Shown piece by piece: positions 1-9,883 of a stretch of DNA of 64,000 nt. Origin of the DNA: Bisporella sp. PMI_857. Its lineage: Eukaryota > Ascomycota > Leotiomycetes > Helotiales > Helotiaceae. The position numbers and the translations under genes were made by a program. The notes beneath the pieces are model-generated. The model worked only from the letters and a program-made list of their open reading frames with translations. It did not search any database and had not been told where the DNA came from. How positions within the stretch are numbered: the first letter of the stretch is position 1; each line of letters opens with the position of its first letter. The stretch is from NCBI GenBank assembly GCA_021307315.1, contig JAJSPD010000008.1:496001-560000 (forward strand), read 5' to 3'.

Positions 1-1423
1 GTCACAAAAGCAGGACGCTCTCTGTGCCATTCACGAAGATACAAGAGAGCCAGCACAAAATGCTAAGAACCTACCCATAGCACCACCCTAACATCCATCC
101 ATCGTACCGGCATAACAAGCGTGTAATAATAACGGTCGACCCCGAAATCGAGATAGCACAAACGCGACACAGAACCTCCACGAAAGCGGCCCTGAGAGCT
201 GATCTCGCTACCATATACAAGACAATATTTTCTTTTTTCCTTCTTTTTTTGCTTTCTTCACGAGCTGGCAGTGATCGCTCTGTTAGTACGATATAGAGAA
301 TAACGCGTTAACAAGTATGACACAACCTTGCTACCGCATGTTCGCGCGGCTCTGGTCGAGCTGGCTAGTCCTCGTAGCATTTATCTAATTCGGGAAAGGT
401 TTTGATTTGGGATTTTGAACTTGTGGAGAAAACTACTGAAATTTGGAAGAGTACATGGGAGGGGATGAGGATGAAGTGACGAGTTGAGAGAGTATTGGTG
501 AGGGCTGTGTAGGGATCGATGGTCTGTAGAGTTGATGATGGCACGCGCTATGTCAGTGTCTTTGCGTATGGTTGGAACGCAATTTCAACTGTGTTATGCT
601 CTGATCTGAGGTGAGGTGAGGTGAGGATTCTTCTCTCCTTGACGTGGTTCGTGAGAGTATATTTCGATGGTAGATCTCGACAATCTTGTAGTGTTCTAGA
701 TTCTTTGCAAGACGGGCACACCACTCTAGCTTATCAGGAGATCTTTGTTGATGCGAGATATGGTCGTTCTCAATACTATAAAGTCTGCCTGAGGGGTAAA
801 TAGAGAAATTCTGGACCTTGAGACAAGCTGTTGTGAGAGTTAAAGCTTTGCTCTCGTTCGGTTCATGGTGGGTTGTGACGTATTCAAGATGGGCCTTCTA
901 ATCCGAAGTATATCATACAGCAAAAGTCGAAACTAGCGTCATTGAAACAATCAATGATTTAAGGGTATCGCTCCACATTGTCTTTATGCTAGTACTATTA
1001 CGGCTTAAGACTGGAGTTAGCATATCATCCTTGCCAAGGTATGAATACATGAAGCTATACACACCTTGGGACCTTCTAACATCGTCCAGTATTCCTCCAT
1101 GTTGGAAATTTTTGTAAATACCTTCCATAGCTTTGTCAATAGCCACCAGCCTTAACAGAAAAACGCAATAAGGTGAGCACTATCGTGCATCAATCATACT
1201 GTCTCTTGTCCTCCAGCGATGGAGCCTTTCATTATGATGATGGATGGTTGTGCACGCTTGTAGCCTTACACAACCATGCCACCATTCTCGCAAGGCTGTC
1301 GTTCAGCTGAGTCGCAGTAGGCGTCAGCCTCCTTGACATTTCGCGACACAACTCGAGTGCAATCATATAGAGATATCAGATGTTTCAAAAATCCTTCCAT
1401 TTTCCATTCAGTTTTGTCGAGCA
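1..1423. other. upstream region without a recognised gene
   Basis: I see no convincing coding region. Short open frames on both strands lack family resemblance. A GAGGT pentanucleotide is repeated almost four times at about 608-626. The part next to 1424 is the likely promoter and leader of the NLR gene. Confidence 0.4.
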
Positions 1424-4400
1424 ATGCGCCTCCTCACGCACAACAACAACGGAGAACTCAGCCTAACCGAATTCCTCGGCGAAAACACCCCTCCATATGC
1501 TATACTTTCGCATACATGGGGAAGTGAGGAGGTCACCTTTGCAGATCTGTCGGATGGCATTGGCAAGGAGAAGGCTGGCTATGACAAAATAGAGTTCTGT
1601 GGAGAACGGGCCCGCTGCGATGGATTACAATACTTTTGGGTGGACAGTTGCTGCATCGACAAAGCGAGTAGTAATGAGCTTACAGAGGCTATCAATTCCA
1701 TGTTCCGCTGGTACTCGAAAGCGGCTAAGTGCTACGTCTATCTGTCAGATGTTTCTTGTCCTTCATCAGAGATGGACAATATAACTCATGCGCTACTATG
1801 GGAAACGGCATTTCGGACGAGCAGGTGGTTCACTCGAGGCTGGACACTACAAGAGCTGATTGCTCCCAGATCGGTTGAATTTTTCTCTAGAGAAGGTTCG
1901 CTATTGGGCAACAAGGAATCTTTAGAACAACAAATCTGTGAAACCACAAGAATACCCGTTAAAGCTCTAGGGGGGTGCTCTATCTGAATTCAGTATCACT
2001 GAGCGAATGTCATGGATGGAGCATCGTGAAACGACTCGGGGAGAAGATAAAGCATATTCAATGCTAGGCATTCTTGATATTAGCATGTCGTCGATCTATG
2101 GCGAAGGGATGGAAAATGCATTTGACAGGCTTCTGGACAAGCTTGAAAACCGCTCGAAGAAGCGCCAGCACAACGAATTGTTTGTCGTCACACAGGGTGT
2201 CATTTCATCTACTAAAAGATTGAAGACTGCACACCCCCACTCACCCTCCGTCCTCTCCCATTCGGGCACGAATGACAGTAACACCAAATCATGCGTTGTA
2301 CATAGCATCGACTATACGACGAAAGAAGCACTTATAAATATGCTACACTTTGATAAAATTGACGAGCGTCTCACGAGTCTGACGGCTGCTCAAGGATCGA
2401 CTTGCCGATGGTTCCTTGGCAAATCCGAGTACATCTCCTGGCACGACGCAGCGCAACAATCAGATCATGGTGGCTTCCTGTGGATAAAAGGAAATCCAGG
2501 CACCGGAAAGTCGACTTTGATGAAGCTACTTTTTGAGGAAGAGAAACTCTACCCAAAGAGCCATTCCTCGCAAATCACGCTATCATTCTTCTTCCTTGCA
2601 CGGGGCACAATTGAAGAGAAGTCAACGATCGGGCTATATCGCTCTCTTCTTCACCAGCTTCTTGAAAGAGCGCCAGACCTGAGCGATTGCTTAGATTGGA
2701 TGACAGCCAATGGCGCAAGGGGCATCAAGCGTAGTGGATGGCATGAGCAAGCATTGAAGCAAACTTTGGCAAAGGCGATTCAGAAGCTCAAGAGTCGGCC
2801 ATTGACGATATTCGCTGATGCTCTAGACGAATGTGATAAAAGCAAAGCTGCGGGTATGGTTAGCTTTTTTGAGGAACTATGCGATATTGCGAAAGCAAAT
2901 CAGACTTGCTTGAAGATTTGCTTCTCCAGCCGCCATTATCCAACCATCACAATCCAGAATGGTATCGAAGTCACCTTGGAAAATGAAGGTGGGCATATGG
3001 AGGATATTAAACAGTACGTCAAAGCCAAGCTTAAGATAGGCAAGTCGAAGCAAGCTGAGTCTCTTCGATCTGATATCCTAGAGAAATCATCTGGAATATT
3101 CCTTTGGGTCGTGTTAGTTATCGATATTATTAATTCGGAATATCCTGATAAGTCTATCTCCATCAAGAAGATTCGTGAGCGTTTGAGAGAAATACCGCCG
3201 GAACTAAATGACTTGTTTGAGATGATTCTCACCCGAGATGGAGAAAACCTTGAACAAATGCAGATTTGTCTAAAATTCATTCTTTTCGCGAGTCGTCCTC
3301 TTAAGCCGCAAGAGCTTTACTTTGCAACCCAGGTTGGTCTCGACCGATCATGCTCGGGTAGGTGGGATCGAGAAGATGTAGAATTGGATAATATGAAGAC
3401 TTTCGTAAAAAGCTCTTCTAAGGGTTTGGCTGAAGTCATACGGAACAAGGCCGCAGAAGTGCAATCATCCACGAGTCTGTTCGAGATTTTCTTCTTCGTA
3501 AATATGAAGGCCAGTCGTCTGAACAATCCGATAACTTTATTGGTCGTGGTCACGAGCTAATAAAGAATTGCTGCGTAGCTCAGCTAAACGCTTCAATCAG
3601 CCAAGATGTCAATATACCAGACCCTTTACCACAAGCATCCGAGTCGGCACATTTACGTGAGGAAATCAGCTCGAAATTTCCATTTCTCGAATATTCGACT
3701 CGAAATATATTTACCATGCCGATAGCGCTCAACAGACTAGGATAGATCAAAGCGATTTTCTTTCCAAGCTTCCTTTCCAGCAGTGGGTTTTACTCTACAA
3801 TATTCTAGAAAAGTTTGAAATCCGCCGATATACAAAATCAGTTAGCTATCTTTACGTGCTTGCAGAGAGGAACTGTGCCGATCTTATTCGAATCTTACCG
3901 ACTAGGAGATCCTGCTTTGACATTGGAGATGAGCGATATGGGCCACCAATTTTCGCGGCACTTGCTACAGAAAGCGGCAAGGCTGCCTGTGCGCTCTTAG
4001 AAGCCCAAGCGGAACTTCAGCCTTTGATTTATCCATGTCACGACTCATACGTAAATTACTGCAAAAATAGGAAGACGTTTGCCAGTTTTGGACGCAGCTT
4101 CCGATTCTCACGGGGGGAAACCATCACCTCCTACATTCTAAGTTGTGACCATATCATCCTACTTTCTTTTATGATTAATTCAGGAATATTCAACGTCAAT
4201 GGTCTGCATAAGAGTGGTCAACGCTATCTATCGTGGGCTGCTAAGGAGGGGTACAACGCCGTGGTGAGGCTACTGCTAGAGAACAAAGCCGACGTCAATG
4301 CTCAAGGGGTCATTTTGGCAATGCTCTCCAAGCTGCTTCATATGGCGGCCGCGAAGCTATCGTCAAGCTGCTATTGGAGCACAAAGCCGACGTCAATGCT

Positions 4401-5288
4401 CAAGGGGGTGAACTTGGCAGTGCTCTCCAAGTTGCTTCATTTAATGGCCACGAAGCTATCGTCAAGCTGCTGCTGGAGAACAAAGCCGATGTCAATGCTC
4501 AAGGGGGTCGTTATGGCAATTCTCTCCAAGCTGCTTCATATGGCGGCCACGAAGCTGTCGTCAAGCTTCTGTTGGAAAACAAAGCCGACGTCAATGCTCA
4601 AGGGGGTCGTTATGGCAATGCTTTCCAAGCTGCTTCAGTTAAAGGCCACGAAGCTATCGTCAGGCTGCTGCTGGAGAACAAAGCCGATTTCAATGCTCAA
4701 GGAGGTCATTTTGGCAATGCTCTCCAAGCTGCTTCATATGACGGCTGCGAAGCTATCGTCAGGCTGCTGCTGGAGAACAATGCTGACATCAATGCTCAAG
4801 GAGGTCATTTTGGCAATGCTCTCCAAGCTGCTTCATATAACAGCCACGAAGCTGCCGTCAAGCTTCTGCTGGAGAACAAAGCCGACGTCAATGCTCAAGG
4901 GGGTCAATTTGGCAATGCTCTCCAAGCTGCTTCATATAACGGCCGCGAAGCTATCGTCAAGCTGCTGCTGGAGAACAAAGCCGACGTCAATGCTCAAGGG
5001 GGTCATTTTGGCAATGCTCTCCAAGCTGCTTCATATGACGGCTGCGAAGCTATCGTCAGGCTGCTGCTGGAGAACAATGCTGACATCAATGCTCAAGGAG
5101 GTCATTTTGGAAATGCTCTCCAAGCTGCTTCATATGGCGGCCACGAAGCTGTCGTCAAGCTTCTGTTGGAGAACAATGCTGACGTTAATGCTCGAGGCTT
5201 ATATGGCAATGCTCTCAAAGCTGCTTCAGCTGGACGCCATAAAGCGATCATCGGGCTGCTGAGCAACTTGATAACGCAAGGGCCATAG
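1424..5288 (+). CDS. HET-NACHT-ankyrin NOD-like receptor (frame broken as assembled)
   Basis: Probable fungal intracellular NLR of the heterokaryon-incompatibility/innate-recognition class. The N-terminal HET domain starts MRLLTHNNNGELSL and carries the hallmarks AILSHTWG, the WVDSCCIDK stretch, WFTRGWTLQELIAP and SIYGEG (about 1424-2130). A NACHT NTPase follows, with Walker A GNPGTGKST (near 2494) and a Walker-B-like FADALDEC (near 2812), then a helical linker. The C-terminus has about ten 33-residue ankyrin repeats (4251-5240) of the form EAIVKLLLENKADVNAQGG and stops at 5286-5288. No intron is needed. The frame is interrupted four times by single bases: one extra G in the G6 run at 1970-1975, and one base missing near 3464, near 3712 and in the G4 run at 4306-4309. 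Each side continues the expected protein, so this is one gene, either recently inactivated or mis-assembled. HET domains trigger cell death on NACHT oligomerisation in studied relatives; that role is inferred here. Confidence 0.88.
4251..5272 (+). repeat. tandem 99-bp ankyrin-coding repeats, about 10 copies
   Basis: The DNA repeats with a 99-base period and very high identity. The unit encodes a 33-residue ankyrin repeat with the fixed core LLLEN-AD-NAQGG--GNALQAAS. Copies 5, 6 and 7 resemble copies 8, 9 and 10 respectively, so a three-unit block of about 297 bp appears to have been duplicated. The last unit decays into a short tail before the stop. Confidence 0.85.
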
Positions 5289-7870
5289 TTTAACTATCAT
5301 ATTAGCAAGTCGCAAGAGCAGAAATATTTATCAGCGAGACACTCGACATAAATTCATCCACATACAAATGATACTCGCATATCACATCAAAAAGCTAATT
5401 ACAACCGATAGCATGGAGAAGATGTGTCACAATATAAGCAAACTCTATGCGGATTAGGAAGCTCGACATCACAGAGAATGTATCAATGAGCGCTGATAGG
5501 GAGCGAAAAGGCCACTTATCCAGTCAGCATAAAGGCCTAGGTGCATCGAATGTATTCTGATGCGTCGCTCTCTTCAAGCATCAATCTGATCTCGAAAATG
5601 CTAGTCAAGTGTAGTTTCAAAACACTGTCTAAACTAACTTCGCAATATCTATCCTTTTTTTGCGAGAAAAAACCCACTTTTTAATGCTGCAACCAAAAAC
5701 AATGGCAAGGGCAAAGTGAGAGGCTCGACCAATAGTACTCAAAGAGACATCCCCACTCTAGAGGCCAAAAAAACACTCGAAAATGGAGCCTCGGGCTATT
5801 TAGTAAGCTTAAGTCGAGATGAAAAGATCTTGGATAGCATGGCTACATGGCAATGCTGCCCAAGGCATTACCCACTGGAGCTCGGTCTCTCTTTGCTCCA
5901 CATTTCACAAAACGACAAGTGGACACTCACACCCGTAGTCTAATATATCATAGGCACAATAAGCCTGGGCAACTCATCTGCTGCAGTAGCTTAGTGTAAT
6001 TACGTGATGTACAACTATGTTTCTGCCTCAGGTGTATGTTCTAGCAACAAAGTTCCGAATAGCATCTGCCTTCCGCATTTTCTTTCAACTCAGTCTCTTT
6101 CTTTTCTATACTTTGTTCTCCCTTTGAGATTTTCGGCTTCGGGGACCCAACCCCCTCTCGACAATGCTCTACAGGGCATAGACTTTCGTAAAAGTTGTGG
6201 GTTGCAAAGACGACTGTTTCAAACAGCTTACTTACATGACAACATAGGAACGGTCACTGCCTACCGCACTCTGCCAGCATGATTTTGCATATCAGCAAGT
6301 CCTGTATAAGTAAATGTCACTCCTAACTGTCCACTCATGATGACAAAGGTTCGAAAGCAGGTGCCAGCGTAGTCTCAGAACATCCCCTGCATTGAAAAGC
6401 GATTCCCCACTCGGCAGTCATGGGCAGGACTGACCTTTGGCACGACTCATTTGCATACGAGATATATGATCAGTGGGATCCATATGATAACCCATTTGAC
6501 AACCAGAGTCAGCAACAGACAAGAAACGAATCAACTCAAATTATTTCGGCCTGTTGATTGGAATAATAGAAACAAATATGAGAACGGCTATATCCGGTGC
6601 TCAATCGTGTGGAAAATAACTGTACATAATAGAGCAATTGTGTCAAGAGACGGAGCGGACATAGTTCTAGCATCTGCTGCTTACTAAGAAAAGTCCCTCG
6701 AGCCTAAACTAGACGAATCCATACATAAAACGCAAAGTTTCTCAAACCTGACCTCACAAGTGTTGTAACTTTGATTAGACAGCGTAAGAAGTCAGATCTG
6801 ACCAAACGATTTAATAATGCCAGCATTGACGGGGCTAGTTAACGAGAGTCAACTCTCTTGCGTGGAGCGAACTTCACCATACACTAGCTCGTCATTCAAA
6901 TTACGTAGACACGACGAGTACCACCTTACAAAGAGAAGATAAAAAGAGTCTGCGGGCACCGGCTGCCATTTCAGGGAGGTCGATTATTATGAAGCTTTGG
7001 TCATGAATCTGCGCATGCACACGCAGACATCTGGCAAGATGTGGGACAGGGCCATCCTGTGAAGTGATGGTTTTCGCAACGACACTTTCGCCGATGGTAC
7101 TATAGTCCAAAAGCCATTTCTGACAACCGTAAATAGAAGCTGAAATGTTGGAATATTTTATAAAAAGCTAGAAAAACTGCATTTTGCCGGCTTTCTTCTA
7201 CTTAGTTAGTAAATTTTGTTGGCACCATCAGTGAGCGTCGATATTCGTGGCGCGACTTACATTTAGTCTAAAATACATGGAATCATGGACTGTTGGAATA
7301 AACGCTGGTTTGGATTTTGCTGTATTGTGGTAGGGACAGAGATATGGTATATAAAAAGAATGTACGCCAACGCCAATAACGCCACCAGTGATAAGCAAAC
7401 CCAGACAATGCTTTAGTTCAGAAGCAAAAGTACCATTTGTATAACACATTCGAGCAGAGCCGCCAGCCTCCGGCCCCCAGGCCCCCCATAATGCTACATC
7501 ATGCTTTCCTGGCAACAACCTCCCAGGAGGTTTAAGCACACCATGAGGCCGCCAGTGGTCTAACTTCTTTGGCTGCAAGTTTGGCAAATCTGACCCTCGT
7601 TCAAGCCTTTGAGACTAGCTCATCACATCTCGAGTATTAAGTTACCTCGGTTTCTCCTCGAATTGATTCGCTAGCTTCATCCCACAGTCGTCTCGGAGGA
7701 TGCTATATGTAGTGCTGCCAACCTTTAATCTAGTACCTATATCAAAGTCAGCATTAGATTCTCCTTTGATCAAGCACAATGAAATTCATAATTGATGTCC
7801 GTCCTAAGAACGACCAATTGAGTAAGGCTTCTCCAAACGATATACAGGGATTCTGGAATGCCTAGCAATG
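5289..7870. other. intergenic stretch with no recognised gene
   Basis: About 2.6 kb without a supported gene. Short open frames on both strands have no signal peptide, splice support or family motif that I can defend. Confidence 0.4.
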
Positions 7871-8248
7871 CTAATACCCATTTGTTAAGTTTGGATGGAG
7901 CTTACCTCTCATATGAATCTCAACAGGTGTCAGCGTGCCGTTAAGGTCCCTCTCGTAGTTGTAAGTGCTTCCAATGCAGTACCACTTTATTCCCCAATTC
8001 TTCACCCGCTTATCATTTGCTTTCTCGCCATCTATTCGGAGCATTTGATAAATTTCGCCCGTGAAATCAAGATTTCCGGGTTTGCCGTTGACGTTCCCGA
8101 ACATGAAACGGTCACCTTGTTTGAAGCAATGAAATCCACGTGAGAGCTCCGCCGACTTAACTGCTTCGACTGTTGCGTTGTACTGTGCGGTATTCACAGC
8201 TGCTGCGAGCGTGGCTAGAAACAAGGGAATGACGGTTCGAAGCTGCAT
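7871..8248 (-). CDS. small secreted protein, effector-like candidate
   Basis: The 125-residue frame opens with a classical signal peptide: a basic start (MQLR), then a hydrophobic stretch rich in Leu and Ala ending near residue 20. The mature part is small and polar, with two Cys (FHC and WYC) and several N-glycosylation-like sites (NAT, NGT, NLT). Near the end, just after the residues EIHMR, a GTAAGC donor is followed by a CTTAAC branch-like site and AG acceptors (one near 7865), so the true C-terminus probably lies in a second exon reaching about 7780 and adding a third Cys. I do not recognise a family. It lies alone about 2.6 kb from the NLR. The signal peptide and splice signals are seen; an effector role is inference only. 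Confidence 0.55.
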   Translation of the reverse strand: MQLRTVIPLFLATLAAAVNTAQYNATVEAVKSAELSRGFHCFKQGDRFMFGNVNGKPGNLDFTGEIYQMLRIDGEKANDKRVKNWGIKWYCIGSTYNYERDLNGTLTPVEIHMRGKLHPNLTNGY

Positions 8249-8719
8249 TTTGCTGCTTGTGATAATAGAATGAAGTTCGGAGCCGGCAAAACCTATTGTA
8301 TATGGATCGTCGAGCCAGCCGAAATAAGGAGAGGTTGCAGAATATATTGCACTTGATCTTGATATAATGGAAATAGAGTTATGGCCCTTGGGTAGGGTAG
8401 ACTCCTAGACCTTATATAGAATACTGTAGGCATTTGTACATTGTCTTGCCTGGAGGTTCACTCAGTCGTCTGTTCCTCTGCTCACCAGAAATATGCTCAT
8501 CAAAGTGTCCTGAATCCAGCATCCCAATACCAACTTGTCTGAACGGATGACAATGCGGAGCAGATGGAGGAGATGAATTTGAAATTGATAGGTAAAATTT
8601 CGCTAGGAATTGCCAAAGGACGGTGACATATCCATTGAGAGCTCATAGAGAACCAACAGCAGGACCAGTGGAGGAGTGATCAGTCCCTGGATGTTTATCA
8701 AGAACAAAATCCTGGGAGG

Positions 8720-9247
8720 ATTTCATTCAATCCACTTCTCGCATAATTCTCGACCTGGAACGACATACCAACGGGACGTTCGGTATATCCAGTTGACGGG
8801 ATTCGGCAGTGCCACTGCAAGTACCGTATAGAGCTTGTTGGTGCCTATCGCAGACCAGCAAACTGTTGGCATTAATTAAATGTTGGAAACCAACATAATA
8901 TGCCGCATCCTCCACTCTGCTGAATCTAATCCTCCAAGGATTGGATTATTGTATCTGTCTATCGTGCCTGAAAACCACATGGATATTATACAGATACATC
9001 AGTATCAATATCCAGAACTTACCTTTGCATCAACAAAAAGGCCGCTCTTATGGTTGACCTGGAAGGCATGGCCATCCAACACAGGACACAAGGAGAGAAT
9101 GAAATGGATGGGAAACGCTTCATCAGGCTTGTATAGCCTCGAGATATCTATTCGTAAGCAGTACTGATATTCATCAGAAAGGATTTTAGATAGTATAACC
9201 AGTTTCTTCATCGAAGGAGATTCACAGGAAGGTGTTACCCCAGCCAT
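8720..9247 (-). CDS. hypothetical spliced protein, uncertain model
   Basis: The first exon begins MAGVTPSCE at 9247 and runs about 75 residues to FVDAK, where a strong GTAAGT donor (near 9022) ends it; a TTTCAG acceptor lies about 55 bases on. Directly after that acceptor the phase-0 frame stops, so a small indel or another acceptor is needed. A protein-like stretch ending CEKWIE lies near 8725 in another frame. No family recognised. Its start overlaps the opposite-strand gene beginning near 9232. Confidence 0.3.
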
Positions 9248-9883
9248 TACACCCAGCCAGCTCGCTCATCTCTCAGACTGAGACGAGTATATCCGAGTTG
9301 CATAGCTTCTATGGCGGATACCCTGTGAAACCTGTTTCGTTACCATTGTCTCACGATGAGCTCCTACGTGCTGTAATCTGTATTGCTGGGAAGGATGCTG
9401 CATTGAACAGCAAAACAACAGCATACAATGCCGCAACACATCAAACAGCCATATATTCTGCAGGAAGGAGTTCTGCTGATAGGCTCAAAAACGTGTATTC
9501 AGTGCCTCAGTGGGCGTTCCGCCTACGGAGAACGATGTCCTGGTCGTGCTACATAGCCTTTCAGCTGCAGCTGAATCACATATATTCGGGAATGAGTCAA
9601 GACGAGTTGAAACCCATGGCTAGAAGGTTCGTAGACCCAAACACCGCGTCAACGGATGACGCTTGTGTTTCAAAGGAAAACTTTATGGCCTTTGTGCGAG
9701 GATTTGGGATTGAATGTCCCGTTGTCGAAAAAGATATTGGGTTCGAGCTGTTTAAGGAATTGGTCGAGAAGATGGTAAGTCAGCAACTGCCGGCAGGCGT
9801 GGCTGAAAGCTAACCCAATTCCGCAGCCCGCGTTTCTTGAAGCTATCGCTAAAGAAGCTAGCAGGTTCTGGGAGGGTCTATAA
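9232..9883 (+). CDS. hypothetical protein, two exons (5' part uncertain)
   Basis: A long open frame (about 9232-9774) is joined by a clear intron, GTAAGT at 9775 to CCGCAG at 9826, to a short last exon ending SRFWEGL and a TAA at 9881-9883. Splicing in phase 0 gives a continuous C-terminus. Helical segments around DELLRAVICIAGKDA and FELFKELVEKM are visible, but I do not recognise a domain. The frame has no ATG at its left end. Another frame just upstream (reading TPAITPSQLAHLSD) looks like its continuation, so one frame break near 9280 is likely and the gene may start further left or be a 5'-truncated remnant. Confidence 0.45.
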
